7,749 nucleotides of DNA from an uncultured Selenomonadales bacterium (GTDB lineage Bacteria; Bacillota; Negativicutes; Selenomonadales; Selenomonadaceae), in NCBI GenBank assembly GCA_937910665.1, contig CALEPR010000156.1, forward strand, positions 1 through 7,749. The letters run 5' to 3'. The position numbers and the translations under genes are program-made. This document shows, one piece after another, positions 1 to 5,096 of the stretch. A model generated the notes under the pieces. It saw only the letters and a program-made list of their open reading frames with translations, did not search any database and was not told the DNA's origin. The stretch's first letter is position 1. Every line of letters begins with the position of its first letter.

Positions 1-1
1 A

Positions 2-139
2 ACATTCCTTCTCGATAAAGGTTTTCCTAAAGACACCATTTCTGATACCATAGTCAAATGTTCCCCAACTGTTCCCTGCAAGGAAGATGTTTTCAGTATA
101 GTTGACTCTTGTACTCGTCGCGCCGCTTCTTGTCGTTAA
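2..139 (+). CDS. C-terminal fragment of an unidentified protein (5' end outside window)
   Basis: A reading frame is open from the left edge and runs 45 codons to a TAA at 137-139. The fragment reads roughly LLDKGFPKDTISDTI followed by CSPTVPCKEDVF and ends in a Cys/Arg-rich tail. Its codons mostly end in C or T, as in the two genes that follow, and a terminator hairpin lies about 20 bp after the stop. These three facts support a real gene end rather than a chance frame. The helical pattern (LL-x-KGF, then D-x-I, then SP) recalls C-terminal helical segments of large plasmid proteins such as relaxases, but I cannot assign a family from 45 residues. No function is proposed. Confidence 0.5.
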   Translation, partial: TFLLDKGFPKDTISDTIVKCSPTVPCKEDVFSIVDSCTRRAASCR

Positions 140-159
140 TCTCATACAAAAATTTTCTC

Positions 160-186
160 AGCAGAGTTTTTTCGCTCTGCTTTTTT
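160..186 (+). terminator. Rho-independent terminator after the left-edge gene
   Basis: The inverted repeat GCAGAG (161-166) / CTCTGC (175-180) encloses an 8-nt T-rich loop, and the flanking A160/T181 can extend the stem by one pair. Six T residues follow at 181-186. It lies about 20 bp after the stop of the partial gene at 2-139 and before the promoter region of the next operon, which isolates the two transcription units. Confidence 0.8.
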
Positions 187-230
187 GTGTCTAAAATTGA
201 CGCAGTTTTACTTTATTTGTGACAATATAC

Positions 231-259
231 TTGCAACCCTTCTTTAAAAGTGATACAGT
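231..259 (+). promoter_or_regulatory. Candidate sigma-70 promoter for the 326-1444 operon
   Basis: TTGCAA (231-236) is separated by 17 bp from TACAGT (254-259), and a TG one base upstream of the -10 gives an extended -10 (TGaTACAGT). Each hexamer matches the consensus at 4 of 6 positions. An alternative is TTGACG at 197-202 with a weak -10 near 221-226. Either would give a leader of about 60-100 nt before the start at 326. The assignment rests only on position and approximate consensus. Confidence 0.35.
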
Positions 260-325
260 ATTGCTGAATTGATAATCATATTCAAATGCGCTTTTTATTT
301 TTCACTATCGAAAGGAGCAATATTC

Positions 326-733
326 ATGAAAAATTCTTCGGCTGACCTTCAAGATACCGTTCTTCAACTTCAACTGGAAATTTCTCGCCTGAAGAATGAA
401 AAAAGCCGCATTGTTGAGCGTTTCGTCGAGGTTCAACCTCCAGATTACATCTCCGTTAAAAACAACTGCCAACTTGCTGTTAATGAACTTAAAATTTTCA
501 AAGACCGCTGTCACGTTTTGGAACATATTCTTGAGTACGGTGAAATTTCGCCTATGTCCAACATTATCGAAGATTATAAATCAATGTCAACTTTCTATTT
601 GCGTCAACTCGTAAAAGAGATTGAAATTTACCGTTCATCTTCTGACGAGCGTTCTCAACTGCTTGCTTTCTTGGATTTTCTTCGCTCTGTTACTCGTGAA
701 GTTGAAGAATTGCTTATCGTTGACGACTTTTAA
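326..733 (+). CDS. Small coiled-coil protein of unknown function, YG-x-IS family (left paralogue)
   Basis: The chosen start is ATG 326, because AAAGGAG (311-317) sits 8 nt upstream; the frame is open further upstream but without such a site. This gives 135 residues. Residues 5-32 show spaced Leu/Ile residues typical of a coiled coil. A conserved core at about 64-102 contains HILEYGEIS, then Y and S, then an L-xxxxx-EI stretch, followed by a further helical segment to the end. No signal peptide or membrane segment is visible, so it is probably cytosolic. The core and the helices after it match the protein at 7280-7726: I count 12 identities in 39 aligned core positions, with many conservative changes. 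The next gene begins 12 bp after its stop and its SD overlaps the stop codon, indicating translational coupling. Function is unknown; a structural or regulatory partner of the downstream HTH protein is possible but unproven. Confidence 0.85.
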   Translation: MKNSSADLQDTVLQLQLEISRLKNEKSRIVERFVEVQPPDYISVKNNCQLAVNELKIFKDRCHVLEHILEYGEISPMSNIIEDYKSMSTFYLRQLVKEIEIYRSSSDERSQLLAFLDFLRSVTREVEELLIVDDF

Positions 734-745
734 GGAGAAATTTTT

Positions 746-1444
746 TTGCCTTCCTTTATTCCTAAATTAAAATTTTTTCTCGCCAATGACGCTTTGATTC
801 ATTTTTTCAAAAATCGCTATTGGTCTACTGATGAATTGACTTTTGCTCGCTCTTTTTGTCAAATTCATAACTCGCCAAATATTTGGAATCTGAAATTGCG
901 TCTCCTCTGCGAAGAAAACAACGATATGATTGTTGCTGCTGTTCTTGCCGATTCTTCTTCCGAAATTCTTTCTTTTCTTATCGACAGGTATCGTCGCAAT
1001 TTGTCTTTTATTCAAATAAGTCACAAACTTCACGTTCACAAAAACGGTTTGCAAAGGTGGCGTGACAAAGTTTTGTCCGATATTGTGTCGCTGATTGAAT
1101 ACAAATTGCCGATTGCCGACATTTTTTCTCATAACAAAGTTGAGGCTCTCATTTTCTCTTTGGAGCGTACCATTTCTTTTTACGAACAATACGGCAAAGG
1201 CGACCATTCTTTCCTCACTCAACTCAAAAGGAAATTGTCGGACTTTCAAGACTTGCTTTTTACTCTCAAACAGTTTTCTCTTTCTCCTTCAGACAAACTT
1301 GCCTATAGAATTATCCGAAACAAAATCCTAAATCCAAATCTTTCTTTGGAAGAACTTGAAGAAATTTGTCATTGTTCTCATACCGCAATTTCGCATTATG
1401 TCAAAGACTTTCAACTGCAATACGCAAGAAAATTTTTACAATAG
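746..1444 (+). CDS. Putative DNA-binding protein with two helix-turn-helix-like segments
   Basis: The start is TTG 746, supported by AAGGAGA at 732-738 with 7 nt spacing, which overlaps the stop region of the preceding gene. The protein has 232 residues. One helix-turn-helix-like stretch lies at about 85-112 (LSFIQISHKLHVHKNGLQRW). A second lies at the C-terminus, about 199-224 (LSLEELEEICHCSHTAISHY), and resembles HTH ends seen in sigma-like and phage or plasmid regulators. The N-terminal 80 residues are helical and unassigned. Basic and aromatic residues are common and there is no membrane segment. It is the second gene of an operon with the YG-x-IS coiled-coil protein and is followed by a short terminator hairpin. 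Codons mostly end in C or T. The most plausible role is a regulator or DNA-organising protein of the element. I do not recognise a named family. Confidence 0.8.
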   Translation: MPSFIPKLKFFLANDALIHFFKNRYWSTDELTFARSFCQIHNSPNIWNLKLRLLCEENNDMIVAAVLADSSSEILSFLIDRYRRNLSFIQISHKLHVHKNGLQRWRDKVLSDIVSLIEYKLPIADIFSHNKVEALIFSLERTISFYEQYGKGDHSFLTQLKRKLSDFQDLLFTLKQFSLSPSDKLAYRIIRNKILNPNLSLEELEEICHCSHTAISHYVKDFQLQYARKFLQ

Positions 1445-1460
1445 TTTCTATTTGTGTCGT

Positions 1461-1480
1461 CCGCAAAAGCGGCATTTTTT
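1461..1480 (+). terminator. Short terminator hairpin after the HTH gene
   Basis: CCGC (1461-1464), an AAAA loop and GCGG (1469-1472) form a compact GC stem 16 bp after the stop of the 746-1444 gene, followed by CATTTTTT. The stem is only 4 bp, so efficiency is uncertain. The opposite strand has no T tract after the stem, so it would not serve the convergent minus-strand gene well. Confidence 0.5.
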
Positions 1481-1493
1481 ACAATTTCAGGGA

Positions 1494-2408
1494 TTATTTT
1501 AACACACGTTTTTTCATTCCTGCAAAAGGGTCAACATTATCATCAAGCAACAACTTTTTTACTGCGTTCTCATTCCACCCTGTTGCCTCTTGAATATCTT
1601 GTATGGAAACCTTGCCATTTTTAAGTAGTATTTTAGCTAAATCTTCCTTGCCGTATTCTCTACCTGTTATAAGTCCATCGTCTCTGCCCATCATCATTCC
1701 TCTATGTTCGATTCTGTCCAAAATTATTGACGGCATTGTTGAGTTCCCTCCCAATCTCGGTTCTTCCAATACAATGAGAAATCTTTCGTCATCTGTCACG
1801 TCTGCCAAGAGTTCAAAAACTTCGTTTATGTGGTCTGCTTCTCCATATATCGGTTCCCAGTAGTTGTTTTTTCTCGCTTGAGTATAATAGTCAACTATAA
1901 AGCGAAAATCACTTTGAAATTTTGATATTGTTTCTTCCTCCAACCATGCAACTTCAAATAAGTTGGTTTTATAGTCGCTGAGGTAGGAAGTAAGCTGTTT
2001 AGGTATTTTAAAACAACCCTGTAAACTTAATGGAGCTTTCCAACGATACTCAAAACCAAAATACAATACTAAATTTACTACAGGATAAAAATCTGATGGC
2101 TTTTCAGCTTTTTTTAGAGCATCACCATATATTACTCCGTCATATTCCATTGAACGAAACGGAATGTACTTGCTAAAATTTACAGGTCGTTCAAATGCTA
2201 AATATGAAAATTGGATGTGACCTTTTTTCCAAATTTGTGTTACTTGGTGTTCGCGGTTATCTCTAGTAAGATGAGAAGGGATTGGAATATTTTCCAATTC
2301 TTCAGGTTTCACTATCAGGTCTCCATTGAACAGGAATACATTTACTATGTCTGCGAAAACATCAGGATACTCCTCCAACTGTTTTTTTGCTACGTTTTTT
2401 TCTTTCAA
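1494..2408 (-). CDS. Rpn-family recombination-promoting nuclease / putative transposase (PD-(D/E)XK-like)
   Basis: The 304-residue protein starts at TTG (2408 on the minus strand), with a full AGGAGG (complement of 2417-2422) 8 nt upstream. Typical features of the Bacillota Rpn/'putative transposase' group are present in order. The N-terminus reads YPDVFADIVNVFLFNG (14-29), a WKKG follows at 60-63, and the core IPFRSMEYDGVIYG lies at 82-95. YPVVNLVLYFGFEYRW is at 108-123, and the C-terminal GRDDGLITGREYGKEDLAKI (241-260) runs into a short helical module (TGWNENAVKKLL). Known Rpn proteins are DNA endonucleases that stimulate RecA-independent recombination and are often accessory genes of mobile elements. 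Oddity: where many relatives read E-N-Q before the YD motif, this one reads E-R-P (73-75), so activity is uncertain. It converges on the left operon and may be cargo rather than replication machinery. Confidence 0.88.
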   Translation of the reverse strand: MKEKNVAKKQLEEYPDVFADIVNVFLFNGDLIVKPEELENIPIPSHLTRDNREHQVTQIWKKGHIQFSYLAFERPVNFSKYIPFRSMEYDGVIYGDALKKAEKPSDFYPVVNLVLYFGFEYRWKAPLSLQGCFKIPKQLTSYLSDYKTNLFEVAWLEEETISKFQSDFRFIVDYYTQARKNNYWEPIYGEADHINEVFELLADVTDDERFLIVLEEPRLGGNSTMPSIILDRIEHRGMMMGRDDGLITGREYGKEDLAKILLKNGKVSIQDIQEATGWNENAVKKLLLDDNVDPFAGMKKRVLK

Positions 2409-2615
2409 CTAAATCACCTCCTAATTACCTTTTACCTCTTGTTTCGGCTATTCGTTGCCTAAATATTACCACTAACGCGACTGAAAGTAAATTAAAATAC
2501 TGAAATGTTTTTTAGAATTTAGGATTTTGTAAAGTATCGGAGCGTCGTCTTTTTTTCGTCGCCGTCGCTTGTTAAGAATTCTTATAAATTCTTATGGGTT
2601 TTTTACGCTTTTCTA
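2409..2615. other. Intergenic region upstream of the Rpn-like gene, with a small palindrome
   Basis: No gene is visible. On the minus strand it carries the strong ribosome binding site of the Rpn-like gene (2417-2422) and presumably its promoter; the best candidate I see (TTTACT-N17-TAATAT on the minus strand, roughly 2443-2485) is weak. A perfect 12-bp palindrome TAAGAATTCTTA lies at 2573-2584. AATTCTTAT occurs twice, at 2577-2585 and 2587-2595, exactly 10 bp apart, so on the same helical face. This could be a protein-binding site next to the origin. A GTCG-rich stretch lies around 2544-2570. Confidence 0.4.
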
Positions 2616-2684
2616 AAAATGGCGTAGTTATGCGGGTTTAGGGGCATTTTTTTGAAGCCTATCGGTAATCGATACTGCTACATA
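2616..2684 (+). repeat. Long direct repeat, copy A (upstream of the recombinase-like gene)
   Basis: This segment begins AAAATGGCGTAGTTATGCGG, continues through TTTAGGGGCATTTTTTTGAAG and ends with the first 22-bp iteron. It recurs at 3517-3584 with scattered substitutions in the first half, one T fewer in the T tract and an identical iteron. The two copies flank the serine-recombinase-like gene in the same orientation about 900 bp apart. Confidence 0.85.
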
Positions 2685-2728
2685 CGGTAATCGATACTGC
2701 TACATACGGTAATCGATACTGCTACATA
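2663..2728 (+). repeat. Three contiguous 22-bp iterons
   Basis: A 22-bp unit, CGGTAATCGATA followed by CTGCTACATA, is repeated exactly three times at 2663-2684, 2685-2706 and 2707-2728 with no spacer. A length of two helical turns places each site on the same DNA face, as in iterons bound by plasmid initiators. AT-rich DNA follows directly. A fourth identical copy lies at 3563-3584. The alternative is that these are binding sites for the recombinase-like protein encoded just downstream. Confidence 0.9.
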
Positions 2729-2849
2729 GCATACTAAAAAAAATATACTAATTTAGAATATAAATTTACTTTCGCAATATAACAAGGTTTTAGAAAAATT
2801 ACAGAATGAGTGGAACGCTAAAAAATGTAAAAATAAAAATTAAAATAGC

Positions 2850-2878
2850 TTGAAGTTTTCTGAAAATAATGCTATACT
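2850..2878 (+). promoter_or_regulatory. Promoter of the recombinase-like gene
   Basis: TTGAAG (2850-2855), a 17-bp spacer and TATACT (2873-2878) form a good sigma-70-type promoter at the right edge of the AT-rich region. Transcription would start near 2885, which excludes the upstream in-frame ATG at 2869 and supports the start at 2908. The iterons end about 120 bp upstream, so initiator binding could influence it. Confidence 0.7.
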
Positions 2879-2907
2879 CAAACAAACGGCGAACAGGAGG
2901 CGATAAA

Positions 2908-3495
2908 ATGGAGGTTGGATATTTGAAAATCAGTCCACTGGAAGGTGATGAGGAGAAACAAGTAAAAGCCTTTCAGGCGGAGGCAAATCTTAATCGAGTT
3001 TTTTGGGAAAGATTAAGTATCAAATCTGCTACGACGGAAATGAAGGAATACGAGAGAATGTTGAGGTACTTGGAAGAGGGAGATGTTCTGGTAATTCCTG
3101 AGTTTGCGAGATTGGGGAAAAATGTAGCAGAACTTTTGAAAATACTTGAAAGATTGAAAGACAAGGGGATAACCCTTGTGAGTTGTAGGGAAAACTTCAA
3201 CAGCTCAACTGAATCCGGCAAATCATTGATTGAATCAATGTCCGTATTGGCAGATTTTGATGAAAGAGTATTGGTACAACGCCGTAGAGAAGGAATAGCA
3301 AAAGCAAAAGCGGCGGGGAGATACAAAGGCGGCGGCAGACTTATAAAATGTCCCGATGATTTTGCTGAGTATGAACAACTCTATCGTTCCAAAAAGATGA
3401 CAGTAACCGCAATAGCAAAGCATTTTAATGTATCCAGAGTAACTATATACAAATGGCTCAAAGAAATCAAGCAAAACAAAACCAAAATTGCATAA
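2908..3495 (+). CDS. Small serine recombinase (resolvase/invertase family) with altered catalytic residues
   Basis: Start ATG 2908 follows AGGAGG (2895-2900) by 7 nt and gives 195 residues, the usual length of small resolvases. The N-terminal catalytic fold spans about 1-125: VGYLKIS with Ser9, EEGDVLVI at 56-63, ARLGKN at 67-72, then a long helix E from about 105 into QRRREGIAKAKAAGR. The C-terminal HTH (MTVTAIAKHFNVSRVTIYKW, about 164-183) matches resolvase DNA-binding domains. Aligned to gamma-delta resolvase, Ser10 and Arg68 are kept, but Arg8 is Lys7, Arg45 is Met45, Asp67 is Ala67 and Arg71 is Lys71. These positions matter for strand exchange, so the enzyme may be weak or inactive and act by DNA binding. 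Family members resolve dimers or invert DNA. Here the gene lies between two direct-repeat blocks at the origin, so dimer resolution or replication control are both possible roles. Confidence 0.9.
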   Translation: MEVGYLKISPLEGDEEKQVKAFQAEANLNRVFWERLSIKSATTEMKEYERMLRYLEEGDVLVIPEFARLGKNVAELLKILERLKDKGITLVSCRENFNSSTESGKSLIESMSVLADFDERVLVQRRREGIAKAKAAGRYKGGGRLIKCPDDFAEYEQLYRSKKMTVTAIAKHFNVSRVTIYKWLKEIKQNKTKIA

Positions 3496-3516
3496 TAATT
3501 TTTTGGGAAAAGCGAG

Positions 3517-3584
3517 AAAATGGCGTTGTAGTGCGGATTCAGGGGCATTTTTTGAAGTCTTTCGGTAATCGATACTGCTACATA
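3517..3584 (+). repeat. Long direct repeat, copy B (downstream of the recombinase-like gene), with fourth iteron
   Basis: This is the second copy of the block at 2616-2684: GAAAATGGCGTTGTAGTGCGG, then TTCAGGGGCATTTTTTGAAG, ending in an iteron at 3563-3584 identical to the three upstream copies. Its single iteron ends 64 bp before the -35 of the initiator operon promoter, a position suited to initiator autoregulation or handcuffing with the upstream cluster. Confidence 0.85.
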
Positions 3585-3592
3585 CAGTCTAA

Positions 3593-3642
3593 CTTCGGAT
3601 TTAAGGATAATTTTTGAATTTTTACAAATGGCGTTCTGACGC
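3593..3642 (+). repeat. Degenerate further copy of the long repeat motifs
   Basis: CTTCGGATTTAAGG followed by ATAATTTTTGAA (3593-3618) resembles the GCGGATTCAGGGGCATTTTTTGAA part of copy B (about 17 of 24 positions by eye). AAATGGCGTTCTGACGC (3626-3642) resembles the AAATGGCGTTGT start of the block. The two parts occur in the order expected if the block had been tandemly arrayed and then decayed, but no iteron lies between them. Confidence 0.4.
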
Positions 3643-3648
3643 AAAGTA

Positions 3649-3677
3649 TTGACAAATTATCTGACAACTTTTATAAT
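3649..3677 (+). promoter_or_regulatory. Consensus sigma-70 promoter of the initiator/primase-helicase operon
   Basis: TTGACA (3649-3654), exactly 17 bp, then TATAAT (3672-3677): both hexamers match the consensus perfectly. Such an unregulated-looking strong promoter in front of a replication gene usually implies repression or post-transcriptional control. The predicted start point near 3684 falls inside the first of the 32-bp repeats, giving a leader of about 145 nt before the TTG start at 3828. Confidence 0.88.
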
Positions 3678-3752
3678 GTGCGAGGTTTGAGGGTTTTTTA
3701 GGGGGCAAAGTGCGAGGTTTGAGGGTTTTTTAGGAGGCGAAGTGCGAGGTTT
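3678..3752 (+). repeat. 32-bp tandem repeats in the leader of the initiator operon
   Basis: Two full units (3678-3709 and 3710-3741) and an 11-bp partial third (3742-3752) each begin GTGCGAGGTTT. Full units continue GAGGGTTTTTTAG and end GGGGCAAA or GAGGCGAA, so they differ at only two positions. The array begins at the base after the -10 hexamer, so it is largely transcribed. There are no spacers, so this is not a CRISPR array. The 32-bp period (three helical turns) could suit DNA binding, or the element may act in RNA, since each unit carries a purine-rich SD-like segment before a GTG. Confidence 0.88.
3710..3733 (+). CDS. Possible 7-codon leader peptide in repeat unit 2
   Basis: GTG 3710 is preceded by AGGGGGC (3700-3706) at a workable distance and reads MRGLRVF, then TAG at 3731-3733. 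The stop overlaps the SD-like TAGGAGG of the next mini-frame. The same peptide would be encoded by unit 1, but its GTG (3678) lies upstream of the predicted transcription start. Expression is unproven; the pattern may be a by-product of the repeat. Confidence 0.3.
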   Translation: MRGLRVF

Positions 3753-3786
3753 AAATGTCAAATTTTCAAAAATTAGACACAATTAA
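3742..3786 (+). CDS. Possible 14-codon leader peptide in the partial third repeat
   Basis: GTG 3742 follows AGGAGG (3732-3737) by 4 nt. It reads MRGLNVKFSKIRHN, then TAA at 3784-3786, about 40 nt before the initiator start. Its first four residues repeat those of the preceding mini-frame. Translation here could couple to, or compete with, initiator translation. This is inferred only from SD spacing and position. Confidence 0.3.
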   Translation: MRGLNVKFSKIRHN

Positions 3787-3815
3787 GGTTTACAGTTGGT
3801 TAAATTTACACTTTT

Positions 3816-3824
3816 GAGGTGGTC
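3816..3824 (+). promoter_or_regulatory. Ribosome binding site fixing the initiator start at TTG 3828
   Basis: GAGGTGGTC at 3816-3824 closely matches the 16S anti-SD complement (GGAGGTGATC). The GTG at 3819 lies inside this site and so cannot be served by it. TTG 3828 is in frame at normal spacing and is the better start. Confidence 0.75.
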
Positions 3825-3827
3825 ATA

Positions 3828-5096
3828 TTGGCAGAGAAATATATCAAAAGCGGTGAAGCAAAAAAAATACTTCATGTCGGAGAAACAACCTTGAGGAATT
3901 GGGAAAAGAGCGGAAAATTAGTTCCTCACCACAAGTCAGAAAGCGGCTATAAGTATTACACTCGACAGCAAATTCATGATTTCAATAAGGCACGTAATAA
4001 CGAACTTGGTGAAAATGAAGTCGAAAAAGTGCCGGAAACTCCGAAACAGGAGACCATGACTGGTGAAGATGAAAATTCTGTTCAGCCTGATAATACAAAT
4101 GAAGTTGAAAATTTTTCACCTGTAGATGTTGAAGAGAATATCGGTGATTATGACAATCAGCTGATTACTATCGAAAATCGCGCTGTTACGGCAGAATATC
4201 ATTACTTCAGTACTGCCAAAGTTGTAAAAAAACTGACAGAGATTGGCGTTAATGAAATGGTAAGGATTCCAATGGGTAGAGCGGGTTACGTTACAGTTAC
4301 GCTTATCTCAGGCGATGTGGAAAATCCTAAGGAGGAACATCCTACATTGTTGGATGTGGCTCTGATAGAGGGAGTTGTGAGTTTAAAAAAAGCCGGAAAT
4401 AAAGTATTTTCTGTAAGCCAACTTCTTCGACATTTAAATGGCAACAGCAGAAACGGCTGTACTGACGAAAAAATAGTTGAAGTTACCAAGAGATTGAGAA
4501 AAATGATGGAATGGCGCATAAGGATAGACGCTCGTCCCGAATTTCAGCATTATAAAAATTTGTCGTCAGATGTCGTGGAAAAGGCAGTTTTTGAGGGGCA
4601 TTTGCTGGATATAATATATTTGGAAACTACCAACTGGCGCGGAGAAAAAAACGTCTTGTTCGGATTTCCGATAAATGATTGTTTTAAAATGCCTGAAGAT
4701 AAAAATGTTGCCGTAACCCATGAATCATACTCTGAACCTATCGGTAAATTGACTTGTTTTCAAACAGATTTGCTTGATATTAAGGGGGTTAGGAAAACTC
4801 ATCAGAATAATCTTATCGCAAATTATCTTCTGCAAAGGATACAAGGAATTAAGAACAGGCGAAATAAAAAACTTGGAATCGACAGCATACTTTTTGAAAC
4901 TTTGCAGAAAGATTGCAGATTGGAAAATTCTTCCAAACAGCAAATGTATAATATTCGTGAAACTATTGTGAAGATGTTGGAACATTGGAAAGACAAAGGT
5001 CACATTAAGAATTACAAATTGATAAAAGGCAAAGGCGGCGTTTATCACAGCATAGAAATAGAATTGCCGGAGGCGAAAAAGAAAAAAAATGGTTGA
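3828..5096 (+). CDS. Probable plasmid replication initiator: MerR-like HTH plus two putative winged-helix domains
   Basis: From TTG 3828 the protein has 422 residues. Residues 4-52 form a MerR-type HTH (SGEAKKILHVGETTLRNWEK, then SGKLVPHHKSESGYKYYTRQ), the DNA-binding unit of MerR and excisionase-like proteins. An acidic, low-complexity linker follows at about 60-115. The C-terminal 300 residues contain two segments with winged-helix character: about 173-235 (LLDVALIEGVVSL, FSVSQLLRHLNG, VTKRLRKMMEWRIRI) and about 322-412 (NNLIANYLLQRIQ, IRETIVKMLEHWKDKGHIKN, a GKGG turn, then YHSIEIEL). Paired winged helices are the fold of Rep_3-type iteron-binding initiators. Together with iterons upstream and a primase-helicase overlapping its end, this supports an initiator that binds the 22-bp repeats and melts the origin. 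The family assignment is from pattern, not a database match; a phage-type replisome organiser is the alternative. The C-terminus is Lys-rich. Confidence 0.72.
   Translation: MAEKYIKSGEAKKILHVGETTLRNWEKSGKLVPHHKSESGYKYYTRQQIHDFNKARNNELGENEVEKVPETPKQETMTGEDENSVQPDNTNEVENFSPVDVEENIGDYDNQLITIENRAVTAEYHYFSTAKVVKKLTEIGVNEMVRIPMGRAGYVTVTLISGDVENPKEEHPTLLDVALIEGVVSLKKAGNKVFSVSQLLRHLNGNSRNGCTDEKIVEVTKRLRKMMEWRIRIDARPEFQHYKNLSSDVVEKAVFEGHLLDIIYLETTNWRGEKNVLFGFPINDCFKMPEDKNVAVTHESYSEPIGKLTCFQTDLLDIKGVRKTHQNNLIANYLLQRIQGIKNRRNKKLGIDSILFETLQKDCRLENSSKQQMYNIRETIVKMLEHWKDKGHIKNYKLIKGKGGVYHSIEIELPEAKKKKNG

Larger units (their letters stand above)
2616..2868. other. Probable origin of replication (iterons plus AT-rich unwinding region)
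   Basis: Three tandem 22-bp iterons are followed by a segment (about 2729-2860) that I count at roughly one-fifth G+C, with long A runs. This is the usual arrangement of a theta-replicating plasmid origin with a DNA unwinding element. A probable initiator and a primase-helicase lie downstream on the same strand, and the base-composition bias of coding strands changes across this region. I found no clear consensus DnaA box (TTATCCACA). The origin call is an inference from architecture. Confidence 0.6.

Noticed and set aside
2..139. Calling the left-edge fragment a relaxase
   Set aside because: The resemblance is only a loose helical pattern in 45 residues with no catalytic motif in view.
767..1249. 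Minus-strand open frame of 160 codons opposite the HTH gene
   Set aside because: It lies entirely inside the 746-1444 gene, lacks a good ribosome binding site and its product is rich in Phe/Asn/Arg with no recognisable motif. It is a shadow of the real gene.
2663..2728. CRISPR-like array of short exact repeats
   Set aside because: The units are contiguous with no spacers, so they are tandem iterons and not a CRISPR array. The same holds for the 32-bp repeats at 3678-3752.
2729..2868. DnaA boxes in the AT-rich region
   Set aside because: No clear TTATCCACA-like site was found by eye on either strand, so host DnaA dependence is not claimed.
2869..2907. Upstream ATG at 2869 as the start of the recombinase-like gene
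   Set aside because: It lies upstream of the expected transcription start (-10 at 2873-2878) and has no SD, whereas ATG 2908 has AGGAGG at ideal spacing.
3725..3733. TTTTTTA heptamer in the 32-bp repeats as a programmed -1 frameshift site
   Set aside because: In the only plausible mini-frame the codon phase is GTT-TTT-TAG, which is not the phase required for X-XXY-YYZ slippage, and no long -1 frame follows.
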